Shown: positions 1 through 7,398, numbered from the stretch's first letter. The stretch is 8,430 nt of DNA from Bryobacteraceae bacterium (GCA_030039005.1 JASHQT010000036.1:1-8430); one strand, 5' to 3'. The notes: generated by a model from the sequence alone, not told the origin. A program made the numbers and translations.

Positions 1-14
1 GGCTTCCCCACCCC

Positions 15-43
15 TTGACCTTCTACATATCCTAGCGTATATG
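15..43 (+). promoter_or_regulatory. Candidate sigma-70-type promoter of padR-ADOP
   Basis: A TTGACC hexamer (15-20, five of six consensus bases) is followed after 17 bp by TATATG (38-43, four of six). The inferred transcript would start near base 50, leaving a short leader with an AAGG at 53-56 before the ATG at 62. The spacer is filled by a perfect inverted repeat, which suggests repression by steric block. This is motif reading only; the -10 box is weak. Confidence 0.5.
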
Positions 44-49
44 TAGAAG
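20..49. promoter_or_regulatory. Candidate PadR operator (11-bp perfect inverted repeat)
   Basis: CTTCTACATAT (20-30) and ATATGTAGAAG (39-49) are perfect reverse complements separated by 8 bp. The arms contain ACAT and ATGT, the type of half-site reported for PadR-family repressors, although the spacing here is wider than the classical ATGT-N8-ACAT. The repeat lies between the -35 and -10 boxes directly upstream of padR. Autoregulation by the PadR encoded just downstream is the simplest inference. It is too AT-rich and too far upstream of any stop codon to be a convincing terminator. Confidence 0.6.
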
Positions 50-61
50 AGCAAGGTGTCC

Positions 62-406
62 ATGCCTCCTAAATCCGATCTTCCCCAAGGCACTCTCGAT
101 CTCCTGATCCTCAAGGTCATCGCGCTCGGTCCCATTCACGGCTACGCCATCGCGCAGCGCATCCAGCAGATCTCGCGCGAGGTCTTGCAGGTCCAGCAAG
201 GTTCGCTCTATCCCGCGCTCCATCGCCTCGAGTACAAAGGTTTCCTTAAGGCCGACTGGAAAGAGTCCGAAACCGGCCGAGAAGCCAAGTATTACCGGCT
301 TACCGCCCAGGGCCGTTCCCATCTGGAAACCCAAACCGCCGATTGGAAGCGCCTGGTCACAGCCATCGGACTGATCGTCAACTTCGCTGAAGGAGATGTT
401 CGATGA
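62..406 (+). CDS. PadR-family transcriptional regulator (acidobacterial ADOP-linked type)
   Basis: This is a small DNA-binding repressor of 114 residues, of the acidobacterial PadR subgroup that accompanies ADOP permeases. The whole protein is a winged-helix domain. It opens with the typical QGTLDLLILK helix (about residues 9-18), followed by HGYAIAQRI (27-35), the recognition-helix motif GSLYPALHRLE (47-57), the wing (about 62-80, ending AKYYRLTAQG) and a short C-terminal dimerisation helix. It belongs to the short PadR class that lacks the long C-terminal domain. I chose ATG 62 over an in-frame GTG at 56 because AAGG at 53-56 is placed as its ribosome site and because family members begin close to this residue. 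Its stop overlaps the ADOP start (ATGA), so the two are translationally coupled. The palindrome at 20-49 is its probable operator. Family assignment is firm; the inducing signal is unknown. Confidence 0.93.
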   Translation: MPPKSDLPQGTLDLLILKVIALGPIHGYAIAQRIQQISREVLQVQQGSLYPALHRLEYKGFLKADWKESETGREAKYYRLTAQGRSHLETQTADWKRLVTAIGLIVNFAEGDVR

Positions 407-3012
407 ACGAAAAGCGCCTGGACCGGGAACTTCAATTCCATCTGGATCAATTGACCGCGAAGTACATTCAACAAGGCATGTCCGCAGACGAAGCCCGCCG
501 CCGTGCCCGGCGCGAGTTCGGCGGCATGGAACAAGTGAAAGAAGAATGCCGTGACGCCCGCCCCACTCTCTGGCTCGACAGCACGCTCAAGGACATCCGC
601 TTCGCGCTGCGTACGATGAGGAAAAATCCGGCGCTCACGGTCACGATCCTCGCCACTCTGGCGCTTGGCATCGGCGCCAACACCGCCATTTTCAGCGTGG
701 TGAACGGCGTGCTTCTGCGTCCGTTGCCATACGCGCAGCCCGATCGCTTGATTACGCTGTTTGAAACCATGCCGCAAATCCCGCAGGCCTCGGCTGCCTA
801 TTTGAACTTCCTCGATTGGCGCAAACTCAACCACAGCTTCGAAGGCCTCGCCGCTCTGCGCTGGAGCGATTTCAATCTCACCGGCTCGGGCGACCCCGTG
901 CATCTGCGCGGCCGCATGATTTCCTCCGATACGCTCGCGGTGCTCGGCGCCGCGCCGCTGATCGGCCGCGCCTTTACTCCCGACGAGGACCGCGCCGCCG
1001 GCAGGCCCGTTGCGCTGATTTCCGAGTCCCTGTGGCGCAGGCGTTTTGGCGCCGACCCTGCAATTCTGGGGCGCGCGCTCACGCTGAACGGAACCGCGTA
1101 CACCGTCGTTGGCGTCTTGCCCGCGGGCTTCCAATTCCCTTTTCACGGTCCTGTCGAAGAGGATGTTGCGGTACCCCTCGGCCAGTCGTCCCAGGACCCG
1201 ACCATGCGGAATCGGCTCTTCCATCCCGGTATTCGCGTCATCGGCCGTTTGAAGCCCGGAGTCTCCATCGAAGCCGCCCGCGCCGAGCTCGCTCACATCG
1301 CGCAATCGCTTGCGCAAGAATATCCCAGAGAAAACGGCGGCCACGGAGTTTCGGTCGACTCGCTCCAAGATGTGCTGGTGGGCGAAGCCCGCAGCGCCCT
1401 GTATCTGCTGGCGGGCGCAGTCGCTTTCGTCCTCTTGATTGCCTGCGCGAATGTGGCCAATTTGCTGCTCGCGCGATCCACGGCGCGCGAACCTGAGATC
1501 GCGATGCGCGCTGCTTTGGGCGCCAGCCGCAGCCGCATCGTCCGCCAGATGCTCACCGAAAGCGTTCTGCTGGCAGTCGCTGGCGCAGTGGGCGGGTTGC
1601 TGCTGGCTTCGGCGTCCACGGCAGCCCTTCTGAAATGGGCCGCGCGCGTCTTACCCGGCGCCGAACGCATCGGCATGGACAGCCGCGTGTTTCTGTTCAC
1701 CCTTGCGATTGCTGTGCTGACGGGTCTGCTCTTCGGCCTCGCGCCGGCTGTGCAAAGTTCGCGCTCGGGCGTTCGCAATTCCGCACGCGGCATCGTCGGC
1801 GGCCGGCATGGCTTTCGCGACTTGCTAGTCGTTGGTCAACTGGCGCTCGCATTGCCGTTGTTGATCGGCGGCGCTCTGCTCATCCGCACGCTGTGGAATC
1901 TGTCTCAGGTGAATCCGGGCTTCGATCCCCATCAGGTTTTGCACGGTCAAATTTCCTTGTCTTCCGCCGCTTCGTCCTCCGGCGCCTCGATTCGTACCGC
2001 CGTCCACAATCTTCTCCGCCGCCTGGACGCGATTCCCGGCGTGGAATCTGCCGCTGTGATCGACAATCTCCCCATGTCCGGCGACGATGAGGCCGCGCCC
2101 ATCTGGGTGGTGGGGCATCCGCGGCCCAAATCCGAGTTCGATCTGCCTATCGTCCTCCTCTATCCCACCACGCCTGAATATCTCTCCGCGATGAAGGTCC
2201 CGCTGCTGCGTGGCCGCTTCTTCAACCAGTACGACGACGAAAAGAGCACGCCAGTACTGGTGATCGACGACACCGCGGCCCGAACGTTATTTCCGAATGA
2301 AGACCCCATTGGCAAACGCGTCGTGCTGGGTGAGACGGTAACATCGGTGATTATCGGAGTCGTAGGGCATGTGAAGCATGCGGGTCTCGACGATGATGTT
2401 ACAGACAAGCTTCATCTGCAGACCTATACTCCGTTATTGCAACTTCCCGATCCGTTCCTGAAGCTGATCTCAGGCTCGTCGGAAACCTTCGTGTTGCGTT
2501 CGCGGCTGAATCCCGGCCTCGCGGACGCAGTCCGGGCCGCCGTTCGCAGCGTCGATCCGGACGATGCGGTTTCCAACCTGCAACCGATGGATGATCTGGT
2601 GTCCGGCACGCTCGCCTCGCGCCGGTTTCTGTTGGCGCTGCTGGGAGCCTTCGCCGGGATCGCGCTACTGCTCGCCTCGGTCGGAGTCTACGGCGTGATC
2701 TCCTATTCGGTGAGCCGCCGCACGCGCGAGATCGGCATCCGCGTGGCGCTGGGCGCAAGGCGCGCCGACATTTTGCAAACCATCGTCGGACAAGGCGCCG
2801 CGCCCGCGCTGATGGGCATTGCGCTCGGGGTCGCGGGCAGCATGTTCCTGACGCGATTCCTGAGCAGTGTGCTGTTTGGCGTTGGCGCCACGGACCCGCT
2901 GACCTTCGGCGGCGTCGCGATCGCGCTGGCCTTGGTGGCGCTCGCAGCCAGTTTTCTGCCCGCGCTGCGCGGCGCACGCAGCGATCCTCTCGCGTCGTTG
3001 CGCTGTGAATAA
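403..3012 (+). CDS. ADOP-family permease (duplicated MacB/FtsX-type ABC permease)
   Basis: This is an inner-membrane protein of 869 residues, within the usual length of acidobacterial duplicated orphan permeases. Residues 1-60 form the charged cytoplasmic helical region typical of the family (LDRELQFHLDQL, then ARRRARREFGG). TM1 is at about 78-105, followed by a first MacB-like periplasmic domain (about 110-315). The first FtsX core spans about 333-450 and carries ANVANLLLARSTAREPEIAMR. A new TM at about 473-495 starts a second periplasmic domain (about 500-730). The second FtsX core (about 742-865) carries SRRTREIGIRVALGARRADIL. There is no Walker A motif, so any ATPase must come from elsewhere. 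The start is well supported by AGGAG at 391-395, seven bases before the ATG that overlaps the padR stop. Substrate is unknown; relatives of the MacB type move peptides, lipoproteins or drugs, or act in mechanotransmission. Expression is probably controlled by PadR. Confidence 0.95.
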   Translation: MNEKRLDRELQFHLDQLTAKYIQQGMSADEARRRARREFGGMEQVKEECRDARPTLWLDSTLKDIRFALRTMRKNPALTVTILATLALGIGANTAIFSVVNGVLLRPLPYAQPDRLITLFETMPQIPQASAAYLNFLDWRKLNHSFEGLAALRWSDFNLTGSGDPVHLRGRMISSDTLAVLGAAPLIGRAFTPDEDRAAGRPVALISESLWRRRFGADPAILGRALTLNGTAYTVVGVLPAGFQFPFHGPVEEDVAVPLGQSSQDPTMRNRLFHPGIRVIGRLKPGVSIEAARAELAHIAQSLAQEYPRENGGHGVSVDSLQDVLVGEARSALYLLAGAVAFVLLIACANVANLLLARSTAREPEIAMRAALGASRSRIVRQMLTESVLLAVAGAVGGLLLASASTAALLKWAARVLPGAERIGMDSRVFLFTLAIAVLTGLLFGLAPAVQSSRSGVRNSARGIVGGRHGFRDLLVVGQLALALPLLIGGALLIRTLWNLSQVNPGFDPHQVLHGQISLSSAASSSGASIRTAVHNLLRRLDAIPGVESAAVIDNLPMSGDDEAAPIWVVGHPRPKSEFDLPIVLLYPTTPEYLSAMKVPLLRGRFFNQYDDEKSTPVLVIDDTAARTLFPNEDPIGKRVVLGETVTSVIIGVVGHVKHAGLDDDVTDKLHLQTYTPLLQLPDPFLKLISGSSETFVLRSRLNPGLADAVRAAVRSVDPDDAVSNLQPMDDLVSGTLASRRFLLALLGAFAGIALLLASVGVYGVISYSVSRRTREIGIRVALGARRADILQTIVGQGAAPALMGIALGVAGSMFLTRFLSSVLFGVGATDPLTFGGVAIALALVALAASFLPALRGARSDPLASLRCE

Positions 3013-3015
3013 ATT

Positions 3016-3045
3016 ATTTCGCCCCGGACTATTTCGCCGCGGACT
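3016..3045. repeat. 15-bp tandem duplication at the aldolase stop codon
   Basis: Bases 3016-3030 and 3031-3045 are adjacent copies of ATTTCGCCsCGGACT that differ at one position (14 of 15 identical). On the minus strand the repeat is in frame with the aldolase. The last codons read E-S-A-A-K then TAG, and past the stop they read S-G-A-K then TAA. The 16-bp gap to the ADOP stop (3013-3028) holds nothing else and shows no terminator. Confidence 0.85.
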
Positions 3046-3808
3046 CGACCTTGCGCTTCCAGACGTCCCACGCCCGCACGAAGCCGTCCTGCGGCGCGGT
3101 TCTCTTCGCTTCCTCCGGCTCAAAGTACGTCACTTTGCCGCCCAACAGAATGGCCTGCTCCTGCAAGCGCGCGTCGAGATCCAGATAGTAGGCTCGGCCC
3201 ACCACTTCCTGAATCGTTGCGCCCACTACCGCCGCTCCGTGCCCGCGCATCAGCGCCGCCGGATGGTCGCCCAATACCTTCGCCAGCGCCTGCCCGCGCT
3301 TGGGGCTCGACACCAGCATGTCGGTCATGCCGTCGACGTCGCGAATTTCGAACACCGGCACGCCCTCCCCGATGAAAGCCGCCATGTGCGCCACCGCGCG
3401 CAGCCTCACCGAGCTGATGCTGAACGGAATCACCGCCGGGGAATGATCGTGCACGATGGCCATCACATCCGGCCGCGCTTTGTAGATTTCGCCGTGAATA
3501 AATCTCTCTTGATAACCCTTGCGCGTGTCGCCGATCGGATTGCTATCGAGATCGTATTCGATGATGTCCGCCGCCGTCACCAATCCCGGCGCGAGCGAGC
3601 GCGAAAGAAAGTAGCGATTCGGATTCGCGGGGTCGCGGACGCTCACGTGCCCGTAGCCGTCCACGATGCCCTCGTTGGCCAGGATGTGGTTCGCGGTGAC
3701 CAGATCGTCGATCAGCGCCCGTTCGCGCGACCCGGCGGGAGTTTGCGCTACCGCCATGGCGGCGAAAACCAGCGCCGCCGCGAGCGTTACGGCCATCGGA
3801 AAATGCAT
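3029..3808 (-). CDS. Class II aldolase/adducin-fold protein with signal peptide
   Basis: This is a 259-residue protein of the class II aldolase/adducin family, whose members are zinc enzymes that cleave or epimerise sugar phosphates (fuculose-, rhamnulose- and ribulose-phosphate types). Typical metal ligands are visible: HDH at 120-122 (in IVHDHSP) and His190 (in MRGHG). Glu107 in HGEIY sits where the catalytic acid of FucA-like enzymes falls. Residues 1-21 look like a Sec signal peptide: a short N-terminus, a hydrophobic run (VTLAAALVFAAMAVA) and a likely cut after Ala21 before QTPAG. The protein would therefore be periplasmic, which is unusual for this fold. The open frame extends upstream, but ATG 3808 fits both the signal peptide and an extended -10 box seven bases upstream. 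It is convergent with ADOP and divergent from the hydrolase. Substrate is not deducible; a phosphosugar is less likely in the periplasm. It could also be a decarboxylase-like or non-catalytic homologue. Confidence 0.88.
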   Translation of the reverse strand: MHFPMAVTLAAALVFAAMAVAQTPAGSRERALIDDLVTANHILANEGIVDGYGHVSVRDPANPNRYFLSRSLAPGLVTAADIIEYDLDSNPIGDTRKGYQERFIHGEIYKARPDVMAIVHDHSPAVIPFSISSVRLRAVAHMAAFIGEGVPVFEIRDVDGMTDMLVSSPKRGQALAKVLGDHPAALMRGHGAAVVGATIQEVVGRAYYLDLDARLQEQAILLGGKVTYFEPEEAKRTAPQDGFVRAWDVWKRKVESAAK

Positions 3809-3815
3809 GTGGTGG

Positions 3816-3843
3816 ATTCTATCACGCACTACAATGATGTCTT
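3816..3843 (-). promoter_or_regulatory. Candidate extended -10 promoter of the aldolase, leaderless start
   Basis: On the minus strand TGATAGAAT (3824-3816) is an extended -10 box: TGn followed by TAGAAT, five of six consensus bases. AAGACA at 3843-3838 is a fair -35 (four of six) at 16 bp spacing. The -10 ends seven bases before the ATG at 3808, so transcription would begin on or within a base or two of the start codon. No Shine-Dalgarno sequence is present (the leader reads CCACC). The inference is a leaderless transcript. Confidence 0.5.
3830..3835 (+). promoter_or_regulatory. Candidate -10 box of the hydrolase operon
   Basis: TACAAT (five of six -10 consensus bases) ends six bases before the in-frame TTG at 3842, again giving a leaderless arrangement. 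No good -35 is seen near 3807-3812 (ATGTGG), so an activator or another promoter may be needed. The box lies inside the -35/-10 spacer of the opposing aldolase promoter, so the two promoters physically overlap. Confidence 0.35.
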
Positions 3844-4834
3844 GCGGCCGTTCGTTCCCTTTTTTCGAAATCCGCACCTGGCAACCCTCGCCGGCAACTA
3901 CTGGCGCCGCGACGCCGGCGAGCAGCGCTTTCCCGTCGAGACGCGCTATTACGAAACCGATCCCGATGTCCAGATCCTGGTGCATTCGCAGGTGCCCGAA
4001 TCCGCGCCCGTCGCGCAACTGATCCTGGTGCATGGCCTGGAAGGCTCGAGCGCCGCCGGTTACGCCCGTAGCCTGGCGCATGCGGCGCTACTCGCCGGAT
4101 GCTCGGCGCATCGCTTCAACATGCGAAGCTGCGGCGGCACCGAACACTTGAGCGGGCGGACGCTGTATCATTCGGGCCAAACGTCTGATTTGCTCGCGGT
4201 GATCCGCAGGCTTCGCTCCCGAGATCGGTCCCAAGCCCCGATTTTCTTGGCCGGATTTTCACTCGGCGGCAATGTGGTGCTGAAACTCGCGGGCGAACTC
4301 GGCGCGGCGGCGCAGGATCTCATCGCTGGGATCATGGCCGTTTCCACACCCATCGATCTGGCTGCCTGCGTTCGCGCGATCGACCGCCCCTCAAACTTTA
4401 TTTACGCCCGCCGCTTTGTCGCGCGCCTCAAGGAACGCGCGCGCGCCAAGGAACGGCTCACGCCCGGAACCTTCGATTTATCCGGCCTTGATGTAGTCCG
4501 CAACATTTATCAATTTGACGACAGGTTTACAGCGCAGGCCTTCGGTTTCGGCTCGGCCGACAATTACTATGCCACGCAATCGGCGAATCAATTCCTGGAC
4601 CGCATCCGCGTTCCCGCGCTCCTGGTGCAGGCCAAAGACGATCCCATGATCCCGTTCTCCGTTTACGATCACCCGGCCTTCGCCTGTAACCCTCACCTGA
4701 AGCTGGTCGCTCCCGACCACGGCGGCCACCTCGGCTTTATCGCCAAAACCAAGCCGCGCTTCTGGCTGGACGGCGTTCTCGTAAACTGGATATTGGAAGT
4801 ACGGAACAAGGTCCCAGCTGGTTTCGTCCCCTAG
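3842..4834 (+). CDS. YheT-type alpha/beta hydrolase (COG0429-like)
   Basis: This is a 330-residue alpha/beta-fold hydrolase of the YheT/ABHD1-3 type, close to the usual length of about 320-340. It opens with the family signature FFRNPHLATLAGNYW (residues 7-21). The oxyanion-hole stretch HGLEGSS is at 64-70. The nucleophile elbow GFSLGG contains Ser140, the acid is Asp266 or 267 in QAKDDP, and the catalytic histidine is His296 in HGGHLGF, so the triad is complete. It has no signal peptide and is probably cytoplasmic or membrane-associated. Family members act on esters or lipids, but the natural substrate of bacterial YheT is uncertain. The start is ambiguous. TTG 3842 gives the family-typical N-terminus and lies six bases after TACAAT; in-frame ATG 3803 and GTG 3809/3812 are alternatives that overlap or abut the divergent aldolase start. 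It leads a probable operon with the two permeases, with a 5-bp gap to the first. Confidence 0.88.
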   Translation: MRPFVPFFRNPHLATLAGNYWRRDAGEQRFPVETRYYETDPDVQILVHSQVPESAPVAQLILVHGLEGSSAAGYARSLAHAALLAGCSAHRFNMRSCGGTEHLSGRTLYHSGQTSDLLAVIRRLRSRDRSQAPIFLAGFSLGGNVVLKLAGELGAAAQDLIAGIMAVSTPIDLAACVRAIDRPSNFIYARRFVARLKERARAKERLTPGTFDLSGLDVVRNIYQFDDRFTAQAFGFGSADNYYATQSANQFLDRIRVPALLVQAKDDPMIPFSVYDHPAFACNPHLKLVAPDHGGHLGFIAKTKPRFWLDGVLVNWILEVRNKVPAGFVP

Positions 4835-4839
4835 TATAA

Positions 4840-6093
4840 GTGGCGAAAAGTTCTAGACAAAACGCGTCTTTTCGCGAAGCCGCGGCCGTGGCGGCCGATT
4901 CGTTGCGCGCGAGCAAGCTGCGCAGTTTCCTCACGCTGCTCGGCATCATCCTCGCCACCACCACGCTCATCGCCGTGATGTCCCTGATCCATGGTATGGA
5001 TGTGTACATCGCCAACACGGTGACCAGCATGGGGTCGGACGGGTTCCGCATCGTCCGCATCGCGTTTCTCGGCAATTTCGATCCCAAGAAATACCTGCAG
5101 ATGCAGAAACGCAATCCCGAGCTAAGCCCGGACGAATACGAATACCTCAAGCAGCACGCCACGCTGGTGAGCGATTTCGGCATGGTCGCCAGCCGTTCGG
5201 TGAGCGTTTCGCTGGGCTCGCAAAGCCTCACCAACATCACGCTGGAAGGCGGCACGGACGATTGGGCCGACTTGAACGACACCCAGATCGCCAACGGCCG
5301 CTACTTCACCGACGTCGAGGACCGGCACCGCTCGGCCGTGGCGGTGATCGGCGCCGACGTGAAAAACAACCTGTTCGGCGGTTCCGATCCCATCGGTCAC
5401 GAAATCAAGGTCGAAGGTTTGCCGTTCACCGTGATCGGAGTGGCCCAGGCCAAGGGCAGCGTGTTCGGCCAGTCCCAGGACGGTTTTGTCGACATTCCCA
5501 TCGGAAGCTACTTCCAGATTTATGGATCGCGCACCGGCATCCGCTACGCCGCCCGCGCCGCGGACCAGAACATGCTGGAACAGGCCAAGGATCAGATGCG
5601 CATGCTGATCCGCGCGCGGCGTCACGAACAGCCCGGCCAGGACGACACGTTTTCGATTCTATCTTCCGATGCGCTAGTGAGCGCCTTCGACCAGCTCACG
5701 AATGCCATCTCGGCGACGGCAGTGGCCATCGTTTCCATCTTCATGGTGGTGGGGGGCGTGGTGATCATGAATATCATGCTCGCGGTGGTGACCGAGCGCA
5801 CGCACGAGATCGGGATCCGCAAATCGGTGGGCGCTCGCCGCCAGGACATCCTGAATCAATTCCTGGTGGAATCCTCGATGCTCTCGGGGATGGGCGGCTT
5901 TATCGGGATCATTCTGGCCTGGATCGTCGCCATCGCGGTGCGCAACACCACCGCCGTCCCCATGCGCGTGCCGATTTCGGCCGTTCTGATTGGCCTGGCG
6001 CTTTCCACGGCCGTCGGCCTGTTTTTCGGAATCTATCCGGCGCAGCAGGCCTCCAAGCTCGACCCGATTGAGGCTCTGAGGGTGGAAAGATGA
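4840..6093 (+). CDS. MacB/FtsX-type ABC transporter permease, ATPase-less (copy 1)
   Basis: This is an inner-membrane permease of 417 residues with the single-core MacB topology. TM1 is at about 28-50 (LRSFLTLLGIILATTTLIAV), followed by a large periplasmic MacB-like domain (about 52-285). TM2 (291-317), TM3 (345-368) and TM4 (378-400) make up the FtsX core, with the conserved cytoplasmic stretch VTERTHEIGIRKSVGARR at 317-334. The C-terminus is the family-typical LDPIEALR. No Walker motifs are present, so it needs a separate ATPase, and none lies in the window. The GTG start at 4840 is the only start giving a full N-terminus; it has no obvious ribosome site and begins 5 bp after the hydrolase stop, which suggests translational coupling. 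It is clearly paralogous to the next gene: both have a GRYFTDVE/GRFFTDVE block and a VAVIGADV block at matching positions. A heterodimeric permease is the likely arrangement. Substrate is unknown. Confidence 0.92.
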   Translation: MAKSSRQNASFREAAAVAADSLRASKLRSFLTLLGIILATTTLIAVMSLIHGMDVYIANTVTSMGSDGFRIVRIAFLGNFDPKKYLQMQKRNPELSPDEYEYLKQHATLVSDFGMVASRSVSVSLGSQSLTNITLEGGTDDWADLNDTQIANGRYFTDVEDRHRSAVAVIGADVKNNLFGGSDPIGHEIKVEGLPFTVIGVAQAKGSVFGQSQDGFVDIPIGSYFQIYGSRTGIRYAARAADQNMLEQAKDQMRMLIRARRHEQPGQDDTFSILSSDALVSAFDQLTNAISATAVAIVSIFMVVGGVVIMNIMLAVVTERTHEIGIRKSVGARRQDILNQFLVESSMLSGMGGFIGIILAWIVAIAVRNTTAVPMRVPISAVLIGLALSTAVGLFFGIYPAQQASKLDPIEALRVER

Positions 6094-6124
6094 GCCACGC
6101 GCGCGAGCAAGCGGAGGCCCTCCG

Positions 6125-7372
6125 ATGACCTGGGTGGAATTGAGCTCCTGCGTGGGCCTGGCCCTCGCCACCGTGCGCGAGCACAAAATGCGCTCGTTCC
6201 TGACCATCCTGGGCGTGATCATCGGCACCGGCACCATCATCGGCGTCGGTTCCATCATCGCCGGCCTGGACAGCGCGGTCACGGGCATTATTCGCGCTTT
6301 CGGCACCAACACCGCCATCATCTTCAAGTTTCCGGTCGGCATAGGAACCAAAACACCGGAGATGCTGCGGCGCAAGCCGATCACCTACGAGGACGCGCTG
6401 GCCATCGCCGCGCGCTGCCCGGCGGTGGAATCCGTCAGCCCGTACCTGCTGCCCAACGACATCGGCGGGGGCCCGCAGATCAACATTGCGCGCTACAAAG
6501 GCAACGAGCTGTACAACTCCAGCCCTGTGGGAACCGAGGCTTCTTACGCCGAAAGCGGCCAGATCGAGATGCAGGAAGGGCGCTTCTTTACCGACGTGGA
6601 GAACCAGCATCGCATGCCCGTCGCCGTGATCGGCGCCGACGTCCCGCGAGCTTTGTTCAACGGTGAAGATCCCATCGACAAATGGATTGACGTGGATGGT
6701 CACAAATTCCAGGTGATCGGCGTCACCAAACGCCCGGGCGCTTCGTTCCCCGGCCAGGATGACGTGAACATTTACCTGCCGTACTTCAGCATGCACAAGC
6801 TGTTCCCGGCGTCCAAGGAAAATCTGCTGTACATCAATGCCAAGCCCGGACAACTGGCCGCCGCCGTCGACGAAGCTACGGCCGTACTGCGCATTCAGCG
6901 CCACGTCCCGCCGGACAAGCCGGACGATTTTTCCATCTCCACCGCCGACGAGCTGGTGCAGCAGTTCCACAGCGTCACCGCGATTGTCGCGCTGGTGATG
7001 GTGGTGATGAGCTCGGTGGGATTGCTGGTGGGCGGCATCGGGGTCATGAACATCATGCTCGTGTCTGTCACGGAGCGGACGCGCGAAATCGGGATTCGCA
7101 AGGCGATCGGCGCGCGCCGCGCCGACATCGTGCTCCAGTTCCTCACAGAGGCGGTGGTGCTCACTGGCTTGGGCGGGTTGATCGGGATGACCATGGGCTG
7201 GCTGGTATCTTTGGGATGCAGGCTCGCGTTTCCCCAGCTTCCCACCGCGGTTCCGTTATGGGCGGCCGGGCTGGGAGTGGCGGTATCGGTGGCGATCGGG
7301 CTGTTTTTCGGGATTTGGCCCGCCAATAAGGCCGCGCGCTTGGATCCGGTAGTGGCTCTGCGCTACGAGTGA
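6125..7372 (+). CDS. MacB/FtsX-type ABC transporter permease, ATPase-less (copy 2)
   Basis: This is a 415-residue inner-membrane permease and paralogue of the gene before it. TM1 is at about 23-47, the periplasmic MacB-like domain at about 50-282, and TM2 (284-313), TM3 (343-365) and TM4 (377-399) form the FtsX core. The coupling region VTERTREIGIRKAIGARRAD (315-334) matches the MacB consensus more closely than copy 1 does, and TM2 carries the typical GGIGVMNIMLVSVTER. The protein ends LDPVVALRYE. It has no ATP-binding domain. The ATG at 6125 has a strong GGAGG (6113-6117) seven bases upstream, within a 31-bp gap after copy 1, so they are cotranscribed. With copy 1 it probably makes a two-subunit permease of the MacB mechanotransmission/export type, powered by a LolD/MacB-like ATPase encoded outside the window. 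Substrate cannot be deduced. Confidence 0.94.
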   Translation: MTWVELSSCVGLALATVREHKMRSFLTILGVIIGTGTIIGVGSIIAGLDSAVTGIIRAFGTNTAIIFKFPVGIGTKTPEMLRRKPITYEDALAIAARCPAVESVSPYLLPNDIGGGPQINIARYKGNELYNSSPVGTEASYAESGQIEMQEGRFFTDVENQHRMPVAVIGADVPRALFNGEDPIDKWIDVDGHKFQVIGVTKRPGASFPGQDDVNIYLPYFSMHKLFPASKENLLYINAKPGQLAAAVDEATAVLRIQRHVPPDKPDDFSISTADELVQQFHSVTAIVALVMVVMSSVGLLVGGIGVMNIMLVSVTERTREIGIRKAIGARRADIVLQFLTEAVVLTGLGGLIGMTMGWLVSLGCRLAFPQLPTAVPLWAAGLGVAVSVAIGLFFGIWPANKAARLDPVVALRYE

Positions 7373-7398
7373 GCCGCCGCTCAGGTTCAATTCACTCG
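7366..7398. terminator. Possible weak bidirectional hairpin between convergent genes
   Basis: The stop of the second permease and the stop of the minus-strand microprotein are 14 bp apart. A small hairpin TGAGC-cgcc-GCTCA (7370-7383) lies between them, and a wider pair CGAGTGA (7366-7372) / TCACTCG (7392-7398) could form a competing stem. There is no T-tract on either side, so this is not a canonical intrinsic terminator. Confidence 0.25.

Noticed and set aside
56..61. GTG at 56 as the padR start
   Set aside because: It would add only two residues and consume the AAGG that suits ATG 62; homologues start near MPPK or the equivalent.
292..1368. Long minus-strand open frame (358 aa) opposite ADOP
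   Set aside because: It is a GC-rich shadow frame dominated by Arg, Gly, Ala and Glu with no recognisable motif. The plus strand encodes a full ADOP protein.
3005..3841. A 609-codon plus-strand frame that would extend the hydrolase far upstream
   Set aside because: The upstream part is the reverse complement of the aldolase gene, whose metal motifs and signal peptide are clear. It shows no domain of its own, and the hydrolase family signature starts just after 3842.
5909..6970. Long minus-strand frame (353 aa) opposite the two permeases
   Set aside because: It spans the junction of two well-supported genes, has a His/Asp/Gly-rich composition typical of antisense frames in high-GC DNA, and contains no domain.
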